Source of the DNA: Dryocola sp032051265
Lineage (GTDB): Bacteria > Pseudomonadota > Gammaproteobacteria > Enterobacterales > Enterobacteriaceae
DNA: 64,000 bases
Direction of reading: 5' to 3'
Assembly: GCA_032051265.1 (NCBI GenBank)
Contig: DAMBYU010000002.1
Coordinates: forward strand, 124,001 to 188,000
Shown: piece by piece, positions 17,990 through 25,555 of the stretch
Numbering within the stretch: position 1 is the stretch's first letter
Layout of the letters: every line of letters begins with the position of its first letter
Translations under genes and position numbers: made by a program
The notes under the pieces: model-generated
Told to the model about the DNA's origin: nothing
Databases searched by the model: none
The model's input: the letters and a program-made list of their open reading frames with translations, nothing else

Positions 17990-18952
17990 ATGACGGTTAT
18001 TACTCACAATGTTAAGCAGCTTTCCCCGGTAGCCTTTATCGCGCGCACTATCCTTTCAGGCGGGCTGTCTGGCCGTCTGCCCATCACCGCCTGGTTTCAG
18101 GAGGTGTTGGGGATAGGCTCAGGTACGGTGCAGAAGGCCTTGCAGGAGCTTAAAAAATCCGGCGCTGTCAGTCTCGTTTCTCGTGGTCATCAGGGGACCT
18201 TTGTGGTCTCCTGGAACTTTTCCCTGCTGTGGGACGCGGCGCGTATGTCGCCCGTGCATATTCTTCTCCCGCCGCGAGGTTCACAGGAAGCGACTCAGAT
18301 TGCCTCTGCTTTCGCGCAGCAGTGCAGCCAGTGGGACGTGGTCGCGACAGCCGGTTATTTGCGTGGCGCGCATTCTCGCCTCGCGGCGCTTGAGCGCAAC
18401 GAGGCGGATATTGTTTTGCTCTCTTCAGGCTCGGCTCAGAAGCTGCTGTCGGACTCATCCATCCAGGGTTATGAAATGTTTGAGGTGGGCAACGGCAGCT
18501 ACTACCGTCCTGGCAGTCTGGTGGTCGTTGAAAGAGAAGGTGCGGGGGAGATCAACCGGCCGCGGGTGGGGATCGATTGCCATTCCAGCGATCATCAACG
18601 ATTAACCCGCGCGCAATTTCCGCCGCAGGATTGTGAATACGTTGAGGTGGATTTTACGTTGTTGCCTCGCCTGGTGTTTACCGGGGAAGTTGATACGGGC
18701 GTCTGGCATCAGGAAACCTCGCTAATCCCACTTGATAAGGTGGGGCTTGCTATTCGCCCGCTGGATAAACCAGAATCGCTGGAGATGGCGAACGCTATTT
18801 CAAGTGCCGTGCTGCTGGTCCACTGCGCTTCGCCGGTAGCCCAGCTGCTGCGTCAGCTGGATTTCACGCTTTTAAGAGCGCAGGCCATGCTTCCCTTAGA
18901 TTCCGCAAGCTCGCATTTCAACAGTGTTCCCGTAGCGTTACGTTTTCGATAA
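17990..18952 (+). CDS. YhfZ-type GntR-like transcriptional regulator
   Basis: 320 residues. The N-terminus has a winged-helix DNA-binding region (about 20-75: LPITAWFQEVLGIGSGTVQKALQELKKSGAVSLVSRGHQGTFV). The rest resembles the YhfZ C-terminal domain, a periplasmic-binding-protein-like ligand fold (LPPRGS, GYEMFEVGNGSYYRPGSLVVV, PRVGIDC, FTGEVDTGVWH). E. coli YhfZ sits in the yhfS-Z cluster; this is a related protein, not the orthologous locus. It is co-transcribed with the aldolase and probably binds the palindrome at 17061-17082. Whether it activates or represses is unknown. Confidence 0.85.
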   Translation: MTVITHNVKQLSPVAFIARTILSGGLSGRLPITAWFQEVLGIGSGTVQKALQELKKSGAVSLVSRGHQGTFVVSWNFSLLWDAARMSPVHILLPPRGSQEATQIASAFAQQCSQWDVVATAGYLRGAHSRLAALERNEADIVLLSSGSAQKLLSDSSIQGYEMFEVGNGSYYRPGSLVVVEREGAGEINRPRVGIDCHSSDHQRLTRAQFPPQDCEYVEVDFTLLPRLVFTGEVDTGVWHQETSLIPLDKVGLAIRPLDKPESLEMANAISSAVLLVHCASPVAQLLRQLDFTLLRAQAMLPLDSASSHFNSVPVALRFR

Positions 18953-18974
18953 AAAAGGGGGGGAAGCCCCCCTT
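18953..18974 (-). terminator. Intrinsic terminator of the ABC-F gene
   Basis: Read on the minus strand, AAGGGGGG and its complement form a GC-rich stem with a 3-4 base loop, then run into six T residues (18951-18956). It lies between the convergent yhfZ-like and ABC-F genes. The T tract serves the minus direction. Confidence 0.75.
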
Positions 18975-18987
18975 GATGTAGTTACTG

Positions 18988-20718
18988 CTATTCCAGTTCC
19001 AGCCGTGCATTCAGCGCGGCAATCTCCTGACGCCACTCTTTTTGCAAGACAGGTTTCTGGTGCTTCTCTTTACGCGCCAGATCGTCGGCAAGCCTGGTTT
19101 CCAGTTCCAGCAGACGCTCAAGCAGCTCATCTGCTACATGCTTCTGTGCTGCGTGCCGGAGAGGTGGCTCAACGGCTGGCGTTACCGGCGTTCCCTTTTC
19201 TTCGGCGGTCAACAGCGCGTACAAAGCAGCGGGATCGTGCCACTCGCTCAGCTCACCCTCGTTAATCAGCCAGAAGCGGTTACAGCTTTGAGCGATGAGA
19301 GAACGATCGTGCGTGACCAGCAGCACGCCGCCCTCAAACGTTTGCAGCGTTTCGGCCAGCGCCTCTTTACCTTCCATATCCAGGTGGTTGGTGGGTTCAT
19401 CGAGCATCAGCAGCGAATAACGCGCAAGCGTCAGGCCGACAAACAGCAGACGAGAACGCTCACCGCCGCTTAAGGTACTGACGCTTTGCTGATGACGAAG
19501 CCACGGAAATCCCGCCCCGATCAGCGCCATTTTTCTCTCCTGCTCGTTTAAGGCGGCAAAAGGTTCAAGCGCCTCCAGCAGCGTGTCGTTATCACGCAGC
19601 TGATGCAGCGTCTGGTCGTAGTAGCCCATTTCAGCGCGGGGATGAAGTCGAATGCTTTCATCCTGTTCCGGCAGCTGATACTGCTGCCATAAGAGGCGCA
19701 GCAGGGAGGACTTTCCGCAGCCGTTGCGACCAATAATCGCCACCCGATCGCCGCTTTTTACTCGCTGTAGCGGCAGGCGGAATAGCGGTTTCGCATCGGG
19801 AGCAGGAGAGATATGCAGATTTTCCATCTCAAGCAGACGGTCGGCCTGGAGCCGTTCTCCTCGCAGGATTAGCTGCCACTGATGCCCGGCGCTTAGTTCG
19901 GTTTGTTCATCCTTAAGCTTGTCGACACGCTTTTCCATCTGCTTAGCCTTGCGCGCCAGATCCTCGTTGTCATATACGCGTCCCCATACCGCGAGCCGTT
20001 TAGCGCTGGCGGCAATGCGGTCGATCTCTTTTTGCTCCGCCTGATGGCGATGAGCATCCGTGCGATCTCGCTCGATGAGTGCTGTCCGCGCTTCAGAACA
20101 AGGAAGCTGGAAAAAGCTCAGCGTGCGGTCGCGCAAAATCCATGTGCCGTTGGTGACGTTATCAAGCAGATGCCGATCGTGAGAAACCAGCACAAAACTG
20201 CCGTTCCAGCCGCGCAGGAACTGCTCAAGCCAAAGCAGCGTGGGCAAGTCGAGATGGTTGCTGGGTTCATCTAGCAGCAACAGATCCGGCTCGGTTATCA
20301 GCGCCCGCGCCAGCAGCAGGCGGGTGTGCTGCCCGCCGCTCAGCGTTCCGGCTGTAAGGCGCCAGTCCGCCTCGCTAAAGCCCATACTGGCAAGCAGCGC
20401 TTCGGCACGCCAGCTTTCACTCAGGCGCTGCGATGCATCCAGACGTGCAAGCACCGCATCCAGCATAGTCAGCGAATGTAGAGCTTCAGGAAGATGTTGC
20501 TCTACGCGCGCCATCAGACACTGGTGCGCACGTGTCACGCTGCCGCCGTTGGGTGAAAGCGTGCCATCAAGCAGTTTCAGCAGCGTGCTTTTTCCGCAGC
20601 CGTTATGGCCGATTAAACCCAGGCGGTCGCCTTTTTTAAGCGTAAAGGTGATGTCAGCCAGCAGCGGGCCAAAAGGCGTATCAAGGCTAAGAGAGTGGGC
20701 GGTTAATAAAGTTGTCAT
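18988..20718 (-). CDS. ABC-F family ATPase (ribosome-associated, candidate antibiotic-protection factor)
   Basis: 576 residues, two ABC domains and no membrane segments. Domain 1 has Walker A GHNGCGKST (37-45), signature LSGGQ and Walker B LLLLDEPSNHLDL. Domain 2 has GRNGCGKSS, LSGGERSRLLF and LLMLDEPTNHLDM. The DEPxNHLD form is the ABC-F hallmark. The interdomain linker (about 210-290) is charged and helical, as in the P-site tRNA-interacting motif, and a C-terminal coiled coil (about 510-575) is present. ABC-F proteins bind the ribosomal E site; some displace macrolide, lincosamide or pleuromutilin drugs. An attenuator-like leader precedes it, which is the form of control seen for resistance ABC-Fs. 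It is not obviously one of the four E. coli paralogues (Uup, YheS, YbiT, EttA). Confidence 0.92.
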   Translation of the reverse strand: MTTLLTAHSLSLDTPFGPLLADITFTLKKGDRLGLIGHNGCGKSTLLKLLDGTLSPNGGSVTRAHQCLMARVEQHLPEALHSLTMLDAVLARLDASQRLSESWRAEALLASMGFSEADWRLTAGTLSGGQHTRLLLARALITEPDLLLLDEPSNHLDLPTLLWLEQFLRGWNGSFVLVSHDRHLLDNVTNGTWILRDRTLSFFQLPCSEARTALIERDRTDAHRHQAEQKEIDRIAASAKRLAVWGRVYDNEDLARKAKQMEKRVDKLKDEQTELSAGHQWQLILRGERLQADRLLEMENLHISPAPDAKPLFRLPLQRVKSGDRVAIIGRNGCGKSSLLRLLWQQYQLPEQDESIRLHPRAEMGYYDQTLHQLRDNDTLLEALEPFAALNEQERKMALIGAGFPWLRHQQSVSTLSGGERSRLLFVGLTLARYSLLMLDEPTNHLDMEGKEALAETLQTFEGGVLLVTHDRSLIAQSCNRFWLINEGELSEWHDPAALYALLTAEEKGTPVTPAVEPPLRHAAQKHVADELLERLLELETRLADDLARKEKHQKPVLQKEWRQEIAALNARLELE

Positions 20719-20721
20719 AGT

Positions 20722-20861
20722 GCTTACTCAAGAGTTACAGGCACAGATATGCCTCGTCATACAAAACTGACGATAACTCAGTAAGCCTGAGGGAAGGGAT
20801 CGATTGGGTGGTCTTCGCTCAAGCCGAAGTTATCGCAGCACGGTGTCGATAACGCTTGAGC
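20722..20861 (-). promoter_or_regulatory. Candidate translational attenuator (four-arm RNA switch) upstream of ABC-F
   Basis: On the minus-strand RNA four arms occur in order. Arm 1 (20861-20847) has GCTCAAGC then GTTATCG. Arm 2 has CGATAACT (20835-20828) then GCTTGAGC (20824-20817). Arm 3 (20786-20771) has GCTTACT then GAGTTATCG. Arm 4 has TAACTC (20737-20732) and AGTAAGC (20728-20722). Arms 1:2 can pair over 15 bp with a 4-base bulge. Arms 3:4 pair over 13 bp with a 3-base bulge, hiding the ABC-F start region (ATG at 20718). Arms 2:3 pair over 8 perfect bp and exclude the other two. Arm 1 lies in the leader ORF's last codons, so a stalled ribosome there would free arm 4. Confidence 0.75.
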
Positions 20862-20913
20862 AGTGACGATCGCCAAAAGTATGTAAAACGATAAATGTTT
20901 TACAATACGGCAT
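20830..20913 (-). CDS. 27-residue leader peptide upstream of ABC-F
   Basis: The ATG at 20913 follows a consensus AAGGAGG five bases upstream (20919-20925), far stronger than the ribosome site of the ABC-F gene itself. It encodes a 27-residue peptide that begins MPYCKTFIVLHTFGDRHC and ends in a TAA at 20830-20832. The hydrophobic FIVL segment recalls, without matching, the IFVI/IAVV stalling segments of erm leader peptides. Codons 18-23 form arm 1 of the RNA switch and the stop codon lies in arm 2. A TACAAT hexamer at 20958-20953 is a possible -10 box for the transcript, without a good -35. It is proposed as a regulatory peptide rather than a functional protein. Confidence 0.65.
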   Translation of the reverse strand: MPYCKTFIVLHTFGDRHCSSVIDTVLR

Positions 20914-21012
20914 GGGATCCTCCTTAAATTCAGTGAGTTGATAAGTGTGCGAATTGTAGACATAAAGTGAATGATTAGCTACCAGTTAAACTGAACGAAG
21001 CGCAACCGACGC

Positions 21013-21984
21013 TTACACCGATCCCCGCATCACCAGTTTCCAGTCGAGAATCTCATTCACCGTCTCCACCTGCGGATTATCAATTCTCTCCAGCAATAGC
21101 TGTACGCTACGCACGCCGAGCTGATGCATCGGCTGTTCAACGGTGGTGAGCGGCGGGGTGGTTACCGCGCCGAACGGTACGCCGTCAAAGCCCATGATCG
21201 CCACATCTTCCGGGACGCGCAGCCCATTTTCGTGGGCGTAATGCAGCGCGCCGCCGGCCAGCGCGTCGGAGATAGCAAAAACGGCATCCGGCGGTTCCGG
21301 CAGCGTGAACAGTTCCGCCATGGCCTGTACGCCCGCCTGATATTCCAGGCTGTCGGCATAAACCACGGCTTGCCATGCAGAACCCCGTCCGGCCCGGTAT
21401 CCCGCTTCGCGCTGCTGCGAATAGAGGTAACGTAAGTCGCCGTTAATCAGCGCAATGCGCTTATAGCCCGCGCTTGCGAGATGATCGACCGCGGCCGCGG
21501 CCGCTTTAAAATTATCGATTGTCACGGAAGAGGCGTTATAGCCCGGATCGCCTTCGCCGCATTGTACCCACGGCGAATCACCAATCAGCGTTGTTAACCC
21601 CGGTAAACAGCTGATGGCGTCCATAGTGATCACGCCATCGACAACTTTGCCGCTCAGCAGTTGCAGGTAGGCGGACTCGCGAGTCAGGCGCGATTCGGAA
21701 TTACACAGCAGAATATGATACCCGTGCTTTTCCGCCTCTTCTTCAATACCCCGAACCACCCGTGCGCAGAAAGGGTTAGTGATGTTGGAGACCAGCACCA
21801 GCAGCATGCGGCTACGCGCGGTACGTAACTGGCGGGCAAGGAGATTTGGCTGATAGTCACATGATTCAATGGCCGCCAGCACCTTATCCCGGGTGGCAGA
21901 TTTTACCCCCGGATTGCCGTTGAGCACCCTGGAAACGGTAGCGGTGGAAACCCCCGCAAAACGAGCCACTTTATCTATCGACAT
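21013..21984 (-). CDS. LacI-family transcriptional repressor
   Basis: 323 residues from ATG 21984, with AAAGGA seven bases upstream; the frame extends to 22023 but the LacI N-terminus MSIDKVARFAGVSTATVSRVLNG fixes the start. The helix-turn-helix is at about 2-25 and the hinge helix ends in NLLARQLRTARS. The periplasmic-binding-like core (about 58-320) contains VLVSNITNPFCARVVRGIEEEA, IALINGD, PDAVFAISDALAGGAL and the PPLTTVEQP motif. It is divergent from the transporter/oxidoreductase operon. Two LacI-type palindromes at 22078-22123 in the shared intergenic region are its probable operators. The inducer is presumably the operon's sugar. Confidence 0.93.
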   Translation of the reverse strand: MSIDKVARFAGVSTATVSRVLNGNPGVKSATRDKVLAAIESCDYQPNLLARQLRTARSRMLLVLVSNITNPFCARVVRGIEEEAEKHGYHILLCNSESRLTRESAYLQLLSGKVVDGVITMDAISCLPGLTTLIGDSPWVQCGEGDPGYNASSVTIDNFKAAAAAVDHLASAGYKRIALINGDLRYLYSQQREAGYRAGRGSAWQAVVYADSLEYQAGVQAMAELFTLPEPPDAVFAISDALAGGALHYAHENGLRVPEDVAIMGFDGVPFGAVTTPPLTTVEQPMHQLGVRSVQLLLERIDNPQVETVNEILDWKLVMRGSV

Positions 21985-22077
21985 GCTGATCCTTTGTCCA
22001 GGCTGATTATTTGTGAAGCACATTCCAGATCTGCATCAATAGTATCAAATAATTCCCGGGCATGATGGAAACCCTGA

Positions 22078-22123
22078 TGAAATCGATTACATTTTTAGTG
22101 AAGCGTTAATGTAATCGATTACA
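22078..22123. promoter_or_regulatory. Twin LacI-type operators
   Basis: TGTAATCGATTACA at 22110-22123 is a perfect 14-bp palindrome with the central CG of LacI-family sites. TGAAATCGATTACA at 22078-22091 differs from it at one base. Their centres are 32 bp apart, about three helical turns, so two dimers would bind the same face. They lie between the divergent lacI-type gene and the transporter operon. Confidence 0.75.
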
Positions 22124-22168
22124 AAAATAAACCCTTACCCTAAATCAATACTCTGTCGCGGAGGATTT

Positions 22169-23416
22169 ATGTCTTCTTACTCAGCCGTTGGGGCACAGGT
22201 AATCACCCATAAATGGGTTATTCCTCGCCTGTCGTTAATGATGTTTCTGGAATTTTTCGTCTGGGGGGCCTGGTACGTAACGCTGGGCGTCGTCATGGGC
22301 AAATATGGCCTGAGCGCGGTGATAGGCGATGCGTACTCCACCGGACCCATCGCTTCCATCCTGTCGCCGTTTGTACTGGGCATGCTGGTGGACCGCTTCT
22401 TTGCCTCGCAAAAGGTTCTCGGCGTCCTGCATCTGGTAGGGGCCGCGCTGTTGTGGTGGTTGCCGGGCCTGTTCGAAAGCGGACAAACCGGCCTGCTGTG
22501 GGTGATATTCGCCTATATGCTTTGCTACATGCCAACTATCGCGCTGAGCAACAACGTGGCATTCCACAGCCTCGCGAACAGCGAGAAGGGCTTCCCGATT
22601 GTCCGCGCCTTTGGCACCATCGGCTGGATCGTTGCCGGTTTAATTGTCGGCATGAGCGGGCTTTCTGACAGCACCGGCATTTTCACCATGGCCGCCGTCG
22701 CCTCGGTTATTCTGGGCATCTACAGCTTCACGCTGCCCAATACGCCAGCGCCGGATCGCGGTAAGCCGCTTTCCATGCGCGACTTACTGTGCGCCGATGC
22801 CTTTGCCTTACTCAAACAGCGCCACTTTATGGTATTCATCATCTGCGCCACGCTGATTTCTATTCCGCTTGCCGCTTACTACGCTTACGCGGCGCCGTTT
22901 ATCTCCGCGCTGGGCTTTGAAAACGTCAGCGGCGTGATGGCGTTCGGGCAGATGTCTGAGCTGCTGTTTATGCTATTGATCCCGTTCTTCTTCCGCCGCC
23001 TGGGCATCAAAATGATGCTGTTGATCGGCATGCTGGCGTGGTTTGCGCGTTACGCCATGTTTGCCCTGAGCATCGCCGAAGAAACCCGCTGGATGATCTA
23101 CATCGGCATTATTCTGCACGGCGTGTGCTACGACTTCTTCTTTGTTATCGGCTTTATCTACACCGACAAGGTGGCGGGCGATAAAGTGAAGGGCCAGGCG
23201 CAGAGCCTGCTGGTGCTGTTTACCTACGGGCTGGGCATGCTTATCGGGTCGCAAATCAGCGGCGCGGTATTTAACCGTTCGGTTACCGCCCAAGGTGCTG
23301 AGGCACTGGTGCAGTGGCAGCAATTCTGGTGGCTGCCGGCCATCGCCGCGGTGATTATTGCCGCTATCTTCTTCTTTACGTTTAACTATAAAGAAGGGGT
23401 GAAGGATGGCCGATAG
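22169..23416 (+). CDS. NupG/YegT-type MFS transporter
   Basis: 415 residues, 12 membrane helices. The N-terminus (LSLMMFLEFFVWGAWYVTLG) and SNNVAFHSLANSEKGFPIVRAFGTIGWIVAGL match the nucleoside:H+ symporter (NHS) group of NupG, XapB and YegT. GGAGG lies six bases upstream of the ATG. In this context, followed by sugar oxidoreductases and an isomerase, it more likely imports a glycoside or modified sugar than a nucleoside; that is inference. The stop overlaps the next gene by 11 bases. Confidence 0.9.
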   Translation: MSSYSAVGAQVITHKWVIPRLSLMMFLEFFVWGAWYVTLGVVMGKYGLSAVIGDAYSTGPIASILSPFVLGMLVDRFFASQKVLGVLHLVGAALLWWLPGLFESGQTGLLWVIFAYMLCYMPTIALSNNVAFHSLANSEKGFPIVRAFGTIGWIVAGLIVGMSGLSDSTGIFTMAAVASVILGIYSFTLPNTPAPDRGKPLSMRDLLCADAFALLKQRHFMVFIICATLISIPLAAYYAYAAPFISALGFENVSGVMAFGQMSELLFMLLIPFFFRRLGIKMMLLIGMLAWFARYAMFALSIAEETRWMIYIGIILHGVCYDFFFVIGFIYTDKVAGDKVKGQAQSLLVLFTYGLGMLIGSQISGAVFNRSVTAQGAEALVQWQQFWWLPAIAAVIIAAIFFFTFNYKEGVKDGR

Positions 23417-24494
23417 GGCACTACGGGTGCTGGTGGTGGGCTGCGGCAATATGGGCGCAGCCCACGCTCAGGCTTATGAGGCGCTGCCGGAATTTTCACT
23501 CTGCGGGCTGGTTGCCCGCGGAAACTCGAAAGAGCATCTGAAAGCGCAGCTTGGCGAGAACATTCCGCTGTTCGATGAGATGCAGGATGCCATCAAACAG
23601 ACCCGCCCGGATGCGGTTTGCATCGCCACCTGGCCTGATAGCCATGAAGTCTTAGCGCTGACAGCGCTTGCCGCAGGTTGTCATGTGTTTCTGGAAAAAC
23701 CTCTCGCCACCACTGTGTCCGGCGCGAAGCGCGTGGTGGCAACCGCGCGTCTTGCGGGCAAACAGCTTGTGGTGGGTTATATCCTGCGTCATCACCCCGC
23801 CTGGCAGCAGTTTATTCGGCTGGCACAAAATCTCGGCAAGCCGCTGGTGATGCGCATGAACCTCAACCAGCAAAGCTCCGGCAGCGCCTGGCACACCCAC
23901 AAAATGCTGATGCAGTCGCTTTCGCCGATGGTGGATTGCGGCGTGCATTATCTGGACGTGATGTGCCAGATGACGCAGGCAAGCCCGCTTTCCGTGAGCG
24001 CTATTGGCGCGCGCTTAAGCGATGAAATTGCTCCGGCGCAGTTCAACTACGGCCAGCTACAGGTCCGTTTCGACGACGGCTCTGTCGGCTGGTACGAAGC
24101 GGGCTGGGGGCCGATGATGAGCCAGACGGCGTTCTTTATTAAAGATGTCGTCGGGCCAAAAGGGTCAGCCTCCATTGTGGCGCGCGAGGCGGGCGGCGAA
24201 GGGCAATCCGCCAGCGTTGAAGCGCACACGCGAACCGAATCTCTGCGACTGCATCATTCGCAGCTCAACGCTCAGGGTGAGTTTGCATCTCAGGACGAGT
24301 GGATAACCGCAACCGACGAGCCGGATCACTTCGCCCTGTGCCGTCTCGAACAACTTTTTTTTGCGCGTTCTATTATTGAAAGCGGTGATTTAACGCTGCA
24401 TCAGCAGCAGGCGATTGAAAGCCTGGCCGTGGTGCTGGCGGCTGACCTCGCGGTTCGCGAGCAGCGCATGGTTAATATTAAGGAGGTGTTGTAA
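23406..24494 (+). CDS. Gfo/Idh/MocA-family oxidoreductase 1
   Basis: 362 residues. The N-terminal Rossmann domain (about 5-125) opens with LRVLVVGCGNMGAAHAQAY. It carries the EKPLATT dinucleotide/catalytic Lys motif (FLEKPLATTVSGAK), and a GFO_IDH_MocA C-terminal domain with the MVDCGVHYLDVM His motif follows. Family members oxidise or reduce a sugar hydroxyl, often at C2 or C3, with NAD(P). It overlaps the transporter gene and shares the TAATG junction with the isomerase gene. Together with the second member at 25552, an oxidise-then-reduce scheme around a keto-sugar intermediate is likely. Confidence 0.9.
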   Translation: MADRALRVLVVGCGNMGAAHAQAYEALPEFSLCGLVARGNSKEHLKAQLGENIPLFDEMQDAIKQTRPDAVCIATWPDSHEVLALTALAAGCHVFLEKPLATTVSGAKRVVATARLAGKQLVVGYILRHHPAWQQFIRLAQNLGKPLVMRMNLNQQSSGSAWHTHKMLMQSLSPMVDCGVHYLDVMCQMTQASPLSVSAIGARLSDEIAPAQFNYGQLQVRFDDGSVGWYEAGWGPMMSQTAFFIKDVVGPKGSASIVAREAGGEGQSASVEAHTRTESLRLHHSQLNAQGEFASQDEWITATDEPDHFALCRLEQLFFARSIIESGDLTLHQQQAIESLAVVLAADLAVREQRMVNIKEVL

Positions 24495-25555
24495 TGAAAA
24501 CCCTGAAGGGACCATCCATTTTTCTTTCCCAGTTTATTGGCGAACAGCCGCCGTTTAACTCGCTGGATACGCTGGCGGCATGGGCTGCCGGGCTGGGTTA
24601 TAAGGCGGTACAACTCCCGACCCATTTGCCGCATATTTTCGATCTGCGCAAAGCGGCGGTAAGCCAGGACTACTGTGCGGAAATTCGCGGGCGGCTTGCA
24701 AACGTTGGTCTGGAAATTAGCGAACTTTCAACCCACCTCCAGGGGCAGCTCATTGCCGTGCATCCCGCTTATGACGCGGCGTTTGCAGGGTTCGCTCCGC
24801 CTGAACTTGCGCACGACGCCCGGGCACGCCAGCAGTGGGGCGTTGATAGCCTGAAACAGGCCGCGCGGGCGTCGCAAAACCTGGGGCTAAAAGCGCACGC
24901 CACGTTTTCCGGCGCGCTGGCCTGGCCCTATTTTTACCCGTGGCCGCCGCGTAATGCGGTGCTTATCGATGAAGCGTTCAGGGAGCTGGCAAACCGCTGG
25001 CGGCCTGTTCTGGACAGCTTTGATGAAGCAGGCGTGGACGTTTGTTTCGAACTGCATCCCGGCGAAGATTTACACGACGGCGTCACTTTTGAGCGGTTTT
25101 TAACGCTTGTCGATAATCACCCGCGCTGCAACATTCTTTACGATCCAAGTCATATGCTGCTGCAGCATCTGGACTACCTCGGTTTTATCGATCTTTATCA
25201 TTCGCGCATTAAAGCCTTTCACGTTAAAGACGCTGAGTTTCAACGCTCTGCGAAAAGCGGTGTTTATGCCGGATACCAGCCGTGGACTGAACGTCCCGGA
25301 CGCTTCCGTTCGCTCGGCGACGGGCAGGTCGATTTCAAAGGCATATTCAGCAAACTGGCACAGTACGACTACGCCGGGTGGGCTACGCTTGAGTGGGAGT
25401 GCTGTCTGAAATCGGGCGAAGCGGGCGCGCGTGAAGGGGCGAAATTTATCGCCGAACACATCATCCCCGTGGCTGAATACGCTTTCGATGACTTCGCCCA
25501 GCGTGGGAGTGAAACGGCGGCGGTACGTAAAATGCTTGGGCTGGAGGAGGAATGA
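24494..25555 (+). CDS. Sugar phosphate isomerase/epimerase family (TIM barrel, AP-endonuclease-2 type)
   Basis: 353 residues, preceded by AGGAGG. The N-terminus is STHLQGQLI and FNSLDTLAAWAAGLGYKAVQLP; metal-binding acidic/His positions appear in CFELHPGEDLHDG, LYDPSHMLLQHLDY, AFHVKDAEF, GDGQVDFKGIF and LEWECCLKS. This is the xylose-isomerase-like AP_endonuc_2 fold (PF01261), the same family as IolE, IolI, YcjR and keto-glycoside epimerases. It sits between two Gfo/Idh/MocA genes and overlaps both neighbours, so it very probably acts on the keto-sugar produced by one of them. Confidence 0.9.
   Translation: MKTLKGPSIFLSQFIGEQPPFNSLDTLAAWAAGLGYKAVQLPTHLPHIFDLRKAAVSQDYCAEIRGRLANVGLEISELSTHLQGQLIAVHPAYDAAFAGFAPPELAHDARARQQWGVDSLKQAARASQNLGLKAHATFSGALAWPYFYPWPPRNAVLIDEAFRELANRWRPVLDSFDEAGVDVCFELHPGEDLHDGVTFERFLTLVDNHPRCNILYDPSHMLLQHLDYLGFIDLYHSRIKAFHVKDAEFQRSAKSGVYAGYQPWTERPGRFRSLGDGQVDFKGIFSKLAQYDYAGWATLEWECCLKSGEAGAREGAKFIAEHIIPVAEYAFDDFAQRGSETAAVRKMLGLEEE

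Noticed and set aside
20778..20963. A 61-codon open frame on the minus strand covering the leader region
   Set aside because: It has no Shine-Dalgarno before its ATG at 20963, which also lies at the proposed -10 box. The overlapping 27-codon frame with AAGGAGG and its place in the stem switch explain the region better.
22003..22023. A TGTGA-containing stretch near the lacI-type gene as a CRP site
   Set aside because: Only one half-site matches; the second half is too weak.
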